Shown: positions 16,538 through 25,124 of the stretch, in pieces
How positions within the stretch are numbered: position 1 is the first letter of the stretch
Layout of the letters: each line of letters starts with the position of its first letter
DNA from: DATJGR01 sp963780795
GTDB taxonomy: Bacteria > Pseudomonadota > Gammaproteobacteria > Pseudomonadales > Azotimanducaceae
Direction of reading: 5' to 3'
Length of the DNA: 64,000 nt
Assembly (NCBI GenBank): GCA_963780795.1
Contig: CAWADH010000008.1
Coordinates: 62,001 to 126,000, forward strand
Notes under the pieces: generated by a model
The model's database searches: none
The model's input: the letters and a program-made list of their open reading frames with translations, nothing else
What the model was told of the DNA's origin: nothing
Program-made: the position numbers and the translations under genes

Positions 16538-17766
16538 TAAGCGTCCCCTTCGTCTTCGTCGTCGAGAAAGTCCAGGTTCGGAGCAATCCGGTTCACCAGT
16601 GCATCGCCCATGCCGCTCGCGCGCCGCACCGTATCGCGGCCGAACCGCTCCGTCAGCGAGTCGAGGGTCGCTTCGAGGCTGCGCTGCTTGCCGCCGTCGA
16701 CGAACAGATCGAGCTGCGCCTCTTCCACCACTCTGACGAGGTCGTAAGCGGCCAGGCCGACGAGCCTGAACGGACCGCGATCGTCGAATTCGTCGAGCAG
16801 CGTCAATGCGGCCGCGTGCAACGTCGCTGCAACGTCAGTGGAACGCGGCAGCCGACGCTGCCGCGTCAGCAGGCGGAAGTCGGTCGTCTTCAGTTTCACA
16901 CGCACGCCGAACGCCACGTAGCCGCGCCTGCGCAGGCGGCGGCCGACGTCGTCGGCCGATCGATGCAGATGCAGCACGATGTCGGCGCGGCGATGGATGT
17001 CGCGCGCAAGGGTGCGATCGGAGCCGATGCTCTTCGAACGTGGCGATACTGCGACCTCGCGCGGGTCTTCGCCGTGCGACAGCGCGAAGAAGCGCCGACC
17101 GACGCCGCCCAGCTGCTCGTCGAGATAGTCGGGCTCGGCCGCGGCTATGTCGCCGATGGTGTTGAAGCCAAGTGCGATCAGTCGCTGCTGCGTCTTCGGT
17201 CCGGCCCCCCACAGCCGCGACACCGGCAATGGCGCGAGCCACGCTTCGGCGTCGTTCGGCGGCACCACTACGAGCCCGTCAGGCTTGCCGTAGTCGCTCG
17301 CCACTTTTGCGACGTACTTGGTGCCGGAGACACCAACCGACGCCGTCAGTCCGGTCGCTTCTTTCACCGCATCTTTCACCTTGCGTCCGATCGCCGCCGG
17401 ATTCCCGAACAGATGCTCGCTGCCGGACATGTTCAGGAACGCCTCGTCGAGACTCAACGCTTCGACCTCCGGCGAGAAGTTGCCGAACACCTTCATCACC
17501 TGCTCCGAGATTTCGGTGTAACGGTCGAACCGCGGCGGCACGATCAGCGCATCCGGGCACAGCTTGCGCGCACGCGCCATCGGCATCGCGCTGTGCACGC
17601 CGTAAGGTCGCGCCTCGTAGCTCGCCGTCAGCACCACGCCGCGCTGGCTGTTCGGCCCGATGATCAGCGGCCGGCCACGCAGCGACGGGTCGTCGAGCTG
17701 CTCCACCGCCGCATAGAACGCGTCCATGTCGGCGTGCGCGATGATGCGAGGCCAGGTGCGGTGCAT
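16537..17766 (-). CDS. dinB: DNA polymerase IV (Y-family)
   Basis: A 409-residue Y-family polymerase. The palm motif HADMDAFYAAVEQ near residue 11 and SLDEAFL near residue 104 carry the catalytic acidic residues. VLTASYEARPYGVHSAMP matches the fingers, SVGVSGTKYVAKVASDYGKPDG and the helix-hairpin-helix SRLWGAGPKTQQRLIALG are typical, and a little-finger domain follows. The acidic C-terminus (DFLDDEDEGDA) may hold a clamp-binding tail, though no clear QL-x-LF motif is seen. It performs error-prone lesion bypass. A downstream gene starts at its stop codon (TAGTG), suggesting coupling. No LexA box was identified upstream. Confidence 0.93.
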   Translation of the reverse strand: MHRTWPRIIAHADMDAFYAAVEQLDDPSLRGRPLIIGPNSQRGVVLTASYEARPYGVHSAMPMARARKLCPDALIVPPRFDRYTEISEQVMKVFGNFSPEVEALSLDEAFLNMSGSEHLFGNPAAIGRKVKDAVKEATGLTASVGVSGTKYVAKVASDYGKPDGLVVVPPNDAEAWLAPLPVSRLWGAGPKTQQRLIALGFNTIGDIAAAEPDYLDEQLGGVGRRFFALSHGEDPREVAVSPRSKSIGSDRTLARDIHRRADIVLHLHRSADDVGRRLRRRGYVAFGVRVKLKTTDFRLLTRQRRLPRSTDVAATLHAAALTLLDEFDDRGPFRLVGLAAYDLVRVVEEAQLDLFVDGGKQRSLEATLDSLTERFGRDTVRRASGMGDALVNRIAPNLDFLDDEDEGDA

Positions 17767-17779
17767 CGGGGATTCCGGG

Positions 17780-18586
17780 CTACGTCGTGGACGGTGCGCT
17801 GCGCGCGCGTTGATTGGTCCAGATACTCTTCACGTGCGCGATCGCGAGCCCGGCGCGCTGCTGATTGCGTTGACTCTGCGAGCCCCACGCCGCATTGCCG
17901 CAAACGATCCGACACTGCCGCGTGCGCGCCCGTTCGAGGCGGGCCGCAATCAACGCGGCATGCGCGCCGCGTCCACGAAACGCCGGCAGCACGGAGCCGG
18001 CCGCCAGATAGCCGATGTCGTCGTGAATCGACAGCACTGCGGCTCCAGCCGCTTCATCGTTGATGCGCGCCAGAAACAGGTGCCAGTCGGGTACGTCGCA
18101 CCAGAAACTCTGGTTGCGCCGCAGGTTCGCAAGCAATGCCGGGGTCTGGTCGAAACCCGTGTTCATCGTGTCGAGAAATACGTCGAGGTCCGCACGACCG
18201 ATCTCGCGAACGTCGACCGTTCCGGCAGCGGTTGGCGGCACCGGCTCCGCGACCATGGCCGACGAGTAACTCTCCACCCGAAATCCCGCTGCCGAAAGCG
18301 CGTCGGTGACGGCGACCGGCAGATACGGCGGCACAGTGACCCAACAAGCTTGCTCGGTGGCGGCATAGAACGCGAGCACGTCCGGCAGCAGCGCCGGATC
18401 GTCGAGCCCGTGTACGCTGTTCATCAGACCGTTCTGCGGCAGGAACGGAACTTTGGTTGCGAACATCGCGCCGCGCGTAAGGACCTGCGTCCCCATCGGA
18501 TTGCCCGGCCCGCTGTAGCGCGCCAGCAGATAACCGGACGCGGCCTCCTCGATCCGCCGGCTCAGTTCCGCAGCAGTGGCCGGCAT
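17780..18586 (-). CDS. GNAT-family N-acetyltransferase
   Basis: A 268-residue protein. The C-terminal half is a GNAT fold: a beta-strand with FLARINDEAAGAAVLSIHDD, the acetyl-CoA loop LPAFRGRGAHAALIAARLE (R/Q-x-x-G-x-G/A type), and a final strand CRIVCGNAAWGSQSQRNQQRAG. The N-terminal half (about 1-130) resembles the non-catalytic GNAT-like half seen in tandem family members. The substrate is unknown. The ATG at 18586 lies 2 nt after the stop of the upstream LLM oxidoreductase, so the two are co-transcribed. Confidence 0.82.
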   Translation of the reverse strand: MPATAAELSRRIEEAASGYLLARYSGPGNPMGTQVLTRGAMFATKVPFLPQNGLMNSVHGLDDPALLPDVLAFYAATEQACWVTVPPYLPVAVTDALSAAGFRVESYSSAMVAEPVPPTAAGTVDVREIGRADLDVFLDTMNTGFDQTPALLANLRRNQSFWCDVPDWHLFLARINDEAAGAAVLSIHDDIGYLAAGSVLPAFRGRGAHAALIAARLERARTRQCRIVCGNAAWGSQSQRNQQRAGLAIAHVKSIWTNQRARSAPSTT

Positions 18587-18588
18587 GG

Positions 18589-19605
18589 TCAACCGCCGGC
18601 GCCGATCGCGCTGCGCACGCGCGGCACCACCTGCGTTGCGAACGCGGCCAGGCTGGCGGTCATATCCTGCGGCCGGATGCCGGGCGGCACGCCCCAGGTC
18701 ACGATGTCGGTGATGCCGTAAGTTCTGATGAACGCCACCAGCTCGGTTACGCAATGGTTCACGTCGCCGACGATCCACGATTGCGGGATCTGCGTTTCGG
18801 CACTGCCGAACGTCTGTTTCGATTCCTGAAAGAAGCGGTTGTACAGCCGCATCCGATATCGCTCCGCCTCGCGCACCAGCGGCCAGTCGCGCTCACGATC
18901 GTCGGTGACGAGGCAACCGCGAATGATGCCGATGCGATACCGCGACGCGTCGTCGCCGGCGTCTCGCACTGCGTCGCGCCACGGATCGAGCACCTGATCG
19001 CGCGCGCCCTGCGGCAGAAAATGCGTGCGGTGCTTCGCGGCGCGCAGCGCGCCGCCTTTCGCCATCGCCGCGAGCCACAGCGGCGGCCCACCGGGCTGCA
19101 CGTAGCCCGGTGCAATCTTCACGTCGTCGAATCGATAGCGCGCGCCGTGAAAGCTGAACTTCTCGCCGGTGAAGCAGCGCTTCAGCACCTCGACGCCCTC
19201 GTCAGTGAGCGACACGCGGCGCGATACCGGCATGCCGAAGCCGCGGAACTCATGCGGCGCGTAGCCCATGCCGCAACCGATTTCGACGCGCCCGTTCGAG
19301 AGGTTGTCGAGCACCGCCAGATCCTCGGCGAGGCGGATCGGATGGTTGAACGGCAACAGGCAGATGTCGGTGTTGAAGCGGATGCGTTTGGTGCGCGCCG
19401 CCATCGCGCCGGCGATCGGCACCCACGACGGCAGATAACCGTCGTCGACGAAATGATGTTCGGTGAACCACGCGAGATCGAGACCGAGGCCGTCGAGCCA
19501 TGCCACCTGATCGAGGATGGCCGCATACAGCGACGGATTGTCGATACCCGAGTCGGGCGGATTGCGAAAGTCGTAAGCAACGCCGAAGCGCAACGCGTGT
19601 GTCAC
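18589..19605 (-). CDS. LLM-class F420/FMN-dependent oxidoreductase
   Basis: A luciferase-like monooxygenase TIM barrel of 338 residues from the chosen GTG start. The N-terminal strand LRFGVAYDFRNP, WFTEHHFVDDGYLPS, RIRFNTDICLLPFNHP and LAVLDNLSNGRVEIGCGMGY are family signatures. LLM proteins use reduced flavin or F420 to oxidise small organic molecules. An in-frame GTG at 19695 would add 30 residues not like the family and would leave only 17 bp to the divergent gene, so 19605 is preferred, preceded by GGAAG. It is followed by the GNAT gene in one unit. Confidence 0.82.
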   Translation of the reverse strand: MTHALRFGVAYDFRNPPDSGIDNPSLYAAILDQVAWLDGLGLDLAWFTEHHFVDDGYLPSWVPIAGAMAARTKRIRFNTDICLLPFNHPIRLAEDLAVLDNLSNGRVEIGCGMGYAPHEFRGFGMPVSRRVSLTDEGVEVLKRCFTGEKFSFHGARYRFDDVKIAPGYVQPGGPPLWLAAMAKGGALRAAKHRTHFLPQGARDQVLDPWRDAVRDAGDDASRYRIGIIRGCLVTDDRERDWPLVREAERYRMRLYNRFFQESKQTFGSAETQIPQSWIVGDVNHCVTELVAFIRTYGITDIVTWGVPPGIRPQDMTASLAAFATQVVPRVRSAIGAGG

Positions 19606-19712
19606 CAGTTGTCTTCCGTCGATTCCCTTGTCTGCAACGATGCCATTTCGTGTGCGGCTTGTCCTGCGGTTGCGCTGCAGACACACTGCCGCCACACCAT
19701 CGTACGGACCCG

Positions 19713-20708
19713 ATGATGATCCGATTCGGTACTCTCGGCGCGGCGGCGATCACGCCGCGTGCCTTGATTGCACCGTGCGTAGACGAACCGCGCGCGTTCG
19801 TCTACGCGATCGCGGCGCGTGACCGCAAGCGTGCCGAGAGCTTTGCCGCCCATGCCGGCATCCGCCACGTGCTCGACGACTACCGGCAGCTCGTCGAGCA
19901 TCCGAAAGTGACCGCCGTCTACAACCCGTTGCCGATCCACCTGCACCACGAATGGACCGTCAAGGCATTGCGCGCCGGCAAGCACGTGCTGTGCGAAAAG
20001 TCGTTCTCGAGCAACGCGGTGGAAGCGCAGGACATGGCGGCCGTCGCATCGGAAACCGGCCTGGTACTGATGGAAGCGTTTCACTACCGCTACCACCCGT
20101 TGTTCATCCGCGCCAAAGCGATCGTCCATTCCGGCGCGCTCGGTACGGTTCGAGAAATCCGCGCGGTATTCACGGTGCCGGCCGCGGCGCCCGACAACAT
20201 CCGCATGAACTACCGCACCGGCGGCGGCGTCACGATGGACATCGGCTGCTATCCGATTTCGTGGGCGCGACACATCACCGGCGAAGAACCGATCGAAGTG
20301 ACCGCGCGCGCCGAGGTGGGGCCGCCGCACGTCGACGTGATGCTCGAGGCGACGTTGAAGTTCCCGAGCGGCATCGTCGCGCAGACGCTCGGCGACATGC
20401 GCGCCGAAACGCGCTTCAGAGCGGAACTCGAAGTGACCGGCGACGAAGGCTCCATGACGGTGGTGAACCCGTTGCTGCCGCAGACCGGTCATCAGATTCG
20501 TGTGGCTACACGATCCGGCACGCACACCGAAACGCTCGATCGACGCCCGACGTTCGGCTATCAGCTCGATGCATTCATCGATGCCGTCGAGCACGGCAAA
20601 CCGTTGCTCACCGGCGCCAACGACGCGGTGAAACAGATGCGCGTCATCGACCGCTGTTACCGGTCCGCAGGGCTGCCGCTAAGGGGCGACCCGGACGTCG
20701 ATCGTTGA
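19713..20708 (+). CDS. Gfo/Idh/MocA-family oxidoreductase
   Basis: A 331-residue NAD(P)-dependent oxidoreductase. The Rossmann start is IRFGTLGAAAITPRALI, followed by VYNPLPIHLHHEWTVKALRAGKHVLCEKSF, which contains the family EKP-like motif (here EKS) and the nucleotide-binding strand. HYRYHPLF and GCYPISWARHITG belong to the substrate domain. Family members act on sugars, inositols or trans-dihydrodiols. The start lies 107 bp from the divergent LLM gene. Its stop TGA overlaps the TTG start of the rhombosortase gene, so they are probably translated together although the functions look unrelated. Confidence 0.85.
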   Translation: MMIRFGTLGAAAITPRALIAPCVDEPRAFVYAIAARDRKRAESFAAHAGIRHVLDDYRQLVEHPKVTAVYNPLPIHLHHEWTVKALRAGKHVLCEKSFSSNAVEAQDMAAVASETGLVLMEAFHYRYHPLFIRAKAIVHSGALGTVREIRAVFTVPAAAPDNIRMNYRTGGGVTMDIGCYPISWARHITGEEPIEVTARAEVGPPHVDVMLEATLKFPSGIVAQTLGDMRAETRFRAELEVTGDEGSMTVVNPLLPQTGHQIRVATRSGTHTETLDRRPTFGYQLDAFIDAVEHGKPLLTGANDAVKQMRVIDRCYRSAGLPLRGDPDVDR

Positions 20709-21280
20709 CCGCACGCCTCGCGCGCACCCCGACGATCGCGTTGGCGCTGGCGCTGCTCATGATCGTCATTGCGCTCCTCGCGCCCGAGAACTCCGAACGC
20801 TTCGACCTGCTGGTGCTCGATCGCGCCGAACCCCGCTGGTGGCCCTGGCTCAGCGCGCACGTCCTGCACACCGATGCCGAGCACCTCGGATGGAACCTGC
20901 TCGCGTTGCTGTGCCTCGGCTGGTTGGGAGAGCCGCAGGGCCGGTTGCGCTTTGCGGCGTCGATCGCGCTCGGCGTGGTGGCGGTCGACATCTGGTTCGC
21001 GTGGTTCAACGGCACGCTGCGCTACTACTGCGGACTGTCCGGCGTGCTGAACACCGTTCTGCTCGTCACGCTCTATGCATTGCGCGATTCCATCGCGCCG
21101 CGCTGGTTGTTCGCCTTTGCGGGACTGGTGGCGGCGAAACTCGTCTGGGAGTGGCACAGCGGGATCGCCCTGCTGACTCACACCCAATGGCCACCCGCCG
21201 CGGGTGCCCACGTAGCGGGATTCAGCGCCGGCGTGCTGCTGGTGGCCGCCTACGCCTGGCGCGATCGGGTCCGCGTGTGA
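20705..21280 (+). CDS. rrtA: Rhombosortase (rhomboid-family intramembrane serine protease)
   Basis: A 191-residue polytopic membrane protein with about six helices. The rhomboid features are HTDAEHLGWNLLAL (H60/N64), the catalytic serine in CGLSGVLN (Ser112) and the catalytic histidine in GAHVAGFSAG (His169). Length and motif spacing fit rhombosortase, the rhomboid subfamily that processes GlyGly-CTERM proteins. The next gene encodes a metalloprotease ending in just such a tail, strong contextual support. The start is taken as TTG at 20705, overlapping the upstream stop as TTGA; the first internal ATG would remove most of TM1. Confidence 0.87.
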   Translation: MTARLARTPTIALALALLMIVIALLAPENSERFDLLVLDRAEPRWWPWLSAHVLHTDAEHLGWNLLALLCLGWLGEPQGRLRFAASIALGVVAVDIWFAWFNGTLRYYCGLSGVLNTVLLVTLYALRDSIAPRWLFAFAGLVAAKLVWEWHSGIALLTHTQWPPAAGAHVAGFSAGVLLVAAYAWRDRVRV

Positions 21281-21367
21281 CCAGGATCGCGGCGCCGTTG
21301 TTCTATCATCTATACGGTCCGATCTTCACGATCGAGGGTCGAGGGCCGATCCGCCCGGGAGAGCGAC

Positions 21368-23212
21368 ATGAAGTCGGCATGGCCGGTTCCAATGGTGCGC
21401 GCGCTGCTGCTGACGGCGCTGGCCGCCACCCCGGCGTTCGCGAACGCAGCCGTTACCGTACTGATCAACGGCGCCGCCTACCCGGCGGAACTACGCGAAA
21501 ACACCGATCTTTTCAGTCACGTGCGCGGCGCGCGTCCGTCCCAGGCGCGCCACTACGAGGGTGAACTCACCGGCCTCGCCGATTCGTGGGTGCGAGTGTC
21601 GAACATCCGCGGCCATTGGCAGGGCGTGGTGTCGCTCGACGGGCAGCGCTTCGTCGTCGACTCCGGATCGCAAGCCAACAAGAACGGCGACATCGTGCTC
21701 GACGCGCAATCGCCCACAGACGCGATGGCGGGCGCGAGCTGCGCCACCGAAGCCTTTGCCACGAGCAACGCGACGCTGGCGCAAGAACTGAGCTTTGGCA
21801 CAGCCAACGCCGATTTCGCGGCCGCCTGTCAGACCAAGGTCGATGGCGTCTGTCTGCTGGCCGAGCTCGACATCGCATTCGATCAGGTGTTCCAACAGAA
21901 ATTTTCGTCGGACCAAGCAGCTGGGATCGTCAACATAATCGACGGCTACTACCGCAACGACCTGAGCATCCAATTCGACGTGCTGTCGATGACGTTCCTG
22001 TCGACCAACCTCTTCAGCACCACTACTGACTCCGCGGCCTTGCTGGACGACATCTCCAACAAAAAGGATCTGGGGCAGGTGCCGTTCGTCACCAACCCGC
22101 GTGCGATCCTTCATCTCGCCACCGGTCGCGACTTCGACGGCACCACCATCGGCATCGCGAACGTTGGTTCGCTGTGTTCAACGACGCAGAACACGGGCAC
22201 CGCGCAGATCGTTAAGAACAGCCTCGGCCAAGACAGCGTCGGGCTGACCGCGCTCGTCATCGCACACGAGATCGGTCACAACTTCGGCGCAAAACACGAC
22301 ACCACCGAAAACACCTGCGCCAGCGGATTCATCATGTCGGCGACGCTGGCACAAAACGCCACGCATTTCTCGCAGTGTTCCATCGACGAGATCACCACGA
22401 AGATCAACAGCATCTCGAACCTCAGCGCGTGCTTCGAATTCCCCGTCGACGCGGTACTGACGGCGCACCCAACCAATCCGGGCACCGCGGCGGCGAACGA
22501 GAACTTCACGCTCGACTACGACATCACGGAAACGCACGCGTCGGTTGCGAGCGCCGAGTTGCGCGCAACGGGCAGCTTCGCCGCTGCCGGCGGCACGTTC
22601 GTGGGCGCCACTATCAACGGGCTCACGTGCACCGTGGCATCCGACGGCCAGAGCTACCTGTGCGTGACCGGCAGCAGCGGCGGCTTGCTCGAGGTCACGG
22701 CGCGTGTCACCGGCGGCGCCGCAATGACGATCGGCGCGACGCTCGCGGTGGGTCCCGGCGGCGGCGCCAAAGACATCGACACGTCGAACAACAGCGCGAA
22801 CCAGACGGTATCGACGTCCACCGCGCCACCGGCACCGTCTGCGCTCGCCGCGTCGGTGGCAGGCAGCGCGATCAATCTGACCTGGCAGGACAACAGCGCC
22901 AACGAAGACGGCTTCCGCGTGGAGCGCCGTACCGGTACGGCGGCGTTCGCGCAGATTGCGACCACGGCCGCAAACGCCACCTCTTACTCCGACAGCACGA
23001 CCGCGACCGGCGTCGCGTACGACTATCGGGTCGAGTCGTTCGGTCTGGGCGGTACCTCGTCGCCGTCGGCCACCGCGAGCGCACAGATCACCGCACCTCC
23101 CGCTTCTCCGGCGGGCGGCGGTGGTGGCGGCGGCGGATCGTTCGGCGGCGAGCTCGCACCGTTGCTGCTGGCGCTGTTCGCGCTGCGGCGCCGCGGCTCG
23201 CGCGCGGCATGA
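21368..23212 (+). CDS. Reprolysin-like zinc metalloprotease with FnIII and GlyGly-CTERM
   Basis: A 614-residue exported protease. A signal peptide (to about residue 27) is followed by a propeptide-like region and a metzincin catalytic domain whose zinc site is HEIGHNFGAKH (His300, Glu301, His304, His310), resembling reprolysin/adamalysin proteins. A later Met (GFIMSATL) is a candidate Met-turn. A fibronectin type III-like domain lies at about 485-575. The C-terminus is a run of eight glycines, a serine, a short hydrophobic helix (GGELAPLLLALFAL) and an RRR cluster: a GlyGly-CTERM sorting tail. After rhombosortase cleavage such proteins are exported by type II secretion and surface-anchored. 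RBS GGGAGA precedes the ATG. Confidence 0.9.
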   Translation: MKSAWPVPMVRALLLTALAATPAFANAAVTVLINGAAYPAELRENTDLFSHVRGARPSQARHYEGELTGLADSWVRVSNIRGHWQGVVSLDGQRFVVDSGSQANKNGDIVLDAQSPTDAMAGASCATEAFATSNATLAQELSFGTANADFAAACQTKVDGVCLLAELDIAFDQVFQQKFSSDQAAGIVNIIDGYYRNDLSIQFDVLSMTFLSTNLFSTTTDSAALLDDISNKKDLGQVPFVTNPRAILHLATGRDFDGTTIGIANVGSLCSTTQNTGTAQIVKNSLGQDSVGLTALVIAHEIGHNFGAKHDTTENTCASGFIMSATLAQNATHFSQCSIDEITTKINSISNLSACFEFPVDAVLTAHPTNPGTAAANENFTLDYDITETHASVASAELRATGSFAAAGGTFVGATINGLTCTVASDGQSYLCVTGSSGGLLEVTARVTGGAAMTIGATLAVGPGGGAKDIDTSNNSANQTVSTSTAPPAPSALAASVAGSAINLTWQDNSANEDGFRVERRTGTAAFAQIATTAANATSYSDSTTATGVAYDYRVESFGLGGTSSPSATASAQITAPPASPAGGGGGGGGSFGGELAPLLLALFALRRRGSRAA

Positions 23213-23667
23213 CGCGGCGCGCACGGGCGGTTCAGGCACTGCTGTTCGCGGCGGTCGCCGCCGGTTGCCAGACCCACGCCGCAATCTGTACCGACTATCC
23301 CGAGGTCGCTGCCGCCGAGGCCGCGTGGAAAGCACGCCATCTCTCCGACTATCGCTTCGTGTGGCAGCAGCAGTGCTTCTGCCTGGTAGACGCCGTGCAG
23401 CCCATCTCGGTGACGGTGCGGCATGGCGAAATCGTCAGCGCCACCGATGCCAAAGGCGTCGCGGTGTCCGACGACATCCGCGCCAACGTGCTGACCATCG
23501 ACGCGCTGTACCGCCGCATCGACGAAATGCGCTGCAAGGCGGACGAGGTCCGGTTCACGTCGTCCAAAGACGGCGTTCCGGACAAGGTGTTCATAGATCC
23601 GAGCCGGCAGGCGGCCGACGAAGAGTTCGAAGTGAACATCAGCGGGTTCTCGCCGCTCGCACCGTGA
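23209..23667 (+). CDS. DUF6174-like lipoprotein
   Basis: A 152-residue product whose ATG overlaps the metalloprotease stop (ATGA). The N-terminus is a lipoprotein signal with Cys20 in AAVAAGC. The mature part has the DUF6174 pattern: HLSDYRFVWQQQCFC, then VTVRHGEIVSATDA and a C-terminal region where strand VRFTSSKDGVPDKVFIDP is followed by an acidic segment. The function of DUF6174 is unknown. Translational coupling with the protease suggests an envelope partner, perhaps an inhibitor or chaperone, but that is inference. Confidence 0.8.
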   Translation: MTRRARAVQALLFAAVAAGCQTHAAICTDYPEVAAAEAAWKARHLSDYRFVWQQQCFCLVDAVQPISVTVRHGEIVSATDAKGVAVSDDIRANVLTIDALYRRIDEMRCKADEVRFTSSKDGVPDKVFIDPSRQAADEEFEVNISGFSPLAP

Positions 23668-23740
23668 CTCCGGTCGTACCCTGATCGACGTACGGTGACT
23701 ACGTATTCCGGTCGATCGCTCCGCCCGCGAGAATGTATCG

Positions 23741-25117
23741 ATGGCCCACGTCGATTTCGATCGCGCGCTCATCGAGAGGTACAACATCTCGGGACCGCGC
23801 TACACCTCGTATCCCACCGTGCTGCAATTCAGCGACGCTTTCGGTGAAACGGACTATCGCCGCATCGCGATGGCATCGAACTCCGGCGACGCGGCGTCGG
23901 ACCTGTCGCTGTACTTCCACCTGCCGTTCTGCGCCCGCCTCTGCTACTACTGCGCGTGCAACAAGGTCGTCACCAAGCAACGCGCCATGGCAGAACCGTA
24001 TCTGGCGCAGCTGCACCGCGAGATCGCTCTACAGAGCGCGCTGTACGATCCGCGCCGCACCGTTACGCAGCTGCATTGGGGCGGCGGCACTCCGACGTTC
24101 CTGAGCGAAACGCAGATGCGCGCGCTGATGAACGCGACGCGAAGTCACTTCACGCTCGCCGCCGACGCCGCCGGCGAATTCGGCATCGAACTCGATCCGC
24201 GCGAAGTGCGCGACGCGACGCTGCCGGTGCTGCGCGAGATCGGATTCAATCGGGCGAGCCTCGGCATCCAGGATTTCGATCCGCGCGTGCAGAAGGCGGT
24301 GAATCGCATTCAAAGCGAAGCGCTGACCGCGCGAGTGATCGACGAGGCGCGCCGCGTCGGATTCCGTTCGATATCCGTCGATCTGATTTACGGACTGCCG
24401 TTCCAGACCAGCGCGACGATGGCGGCGACCCTCGACAAGATCGTCGCGCTCGATCCCGACCGTGTCTCGATCTACAACTACGCGCACCTCCCCGATCGCT
24501 TCCCGCCGCAGCGCCGCCTCGATGCGGCGACGATGCCGAACGCCGCGGCGAAACTCGATCTGCTGAAGTTGTGCATCGAGCGCCTCACCGCGGCCGGTTA
24601 CGACTACATCGGTATGGACCATTTCGCGAAACCGGCGGACGAGCTGGCGCGCGCCCAGGCTGCCGGTTCGCTGCACCGGAATTTCCAGGGCTACTCCACC
24701 CATGCGGACTGCGATCTGGTGGCGATGGGCATGACGGCGATCGGCACCGTTGGCGGTGCGTTCTACCAGAACTGCAAAGACCTCGAGACGTACGGCGCCG
24801 CGCTCGACGCCGGGCGATTGCCGGTCGCAAAAGGTCTGGACCCGGATGCCGACGACCGGCTACGGCGTCGCGTCATCATGCAGCTGATCTGCCAGTTCGA
24901 ATTGCGCTATGCGGATGTCGCGCCGGACTTCGCGTTGCGCTTCGCAGCGGAAATGCAACGGCTCGAAGCGATGGCGCAGGACGGTCTGCTGGTGCTGGAT
25001 GCAAACGGCATCCGCGTCATCGACAAAGGCCGGCTGCTGATCCGTAACATCTGCATGGTGTTCGACCGGCACCTGCCTTCGAGCGCGGCAACGCAACGGT
25101 TTTCCAAGGCGATCTAG
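23741..25117 (+). CDS. hemN: Oxygen-independent coproporphyrinogen III oxidase
   Basis: A 458-residue radical SAM enzyme. The cluster motif is FCARLCYYCAC (Cys64, Cys68, Cys71, the CxxxCxxC pattern, plus Cys73) in the setting HLPFC...CNKVVTK typical of HemN. GPRYTSYPTVLQF near the start and LHWGGGTPTFL in the SAM-binding region also match. It decarboxylates coproporphyrinogen III to protoporphyrinogen IX without oxygen, indicating growth with low oxygen. No clear FNR box was found in the 73-bp upstream gap. It faces the next, leftward gene with a 7-bp gap. Confidence 0.95.
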   Translation: MAHVDFDRALIERYNISGPRYTSYPTVLQFSDAFGETDYRRIAMASNSGDAASDLSLYFHLPFCARLCYYCACNKVVTKQRAMAEPYLAQLHREIALQSALYDPRRTVTQLHWGGGTPTFLSETQMRALMNATRSHFTLAADAAGEFGIELDPREVRDATLPVLREIGFNRASLGIQDFDPRVQKAVNRIQSEALTARVIDEARRVGFRSISVDLIYGLPFQTSATMAATLDKIVALDPDRVSIYNYAHLPDRFPPQRRLDAATMPNAAAKLDLLKLCIERLTAAGYDYIGMDHFAKPADELARAQAAGSLHRNFQGYSTHADCDLVAMGMTAIGTVGGAFYQNCKDLETYGAALDAGRLPVAKGLDPDADDRLRRRVIMQLICQFELRYADVAPDFALRFAAEMQRLEAMAQDGLLVLDANGIRVIDKGRLLIRNICMVFDRHLPSSAATQRFSKAI

Positions 25118-25124
25118 CCGCCGG

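Noticed and set aside
22178..23335. Long open frame antisense to the metalloprotease gene
   Set aside because: Arg-rich composition without domains, and it lies opposite a gene with clear zinc-protease motifs; such antisense frames are common in high-GC DNA.
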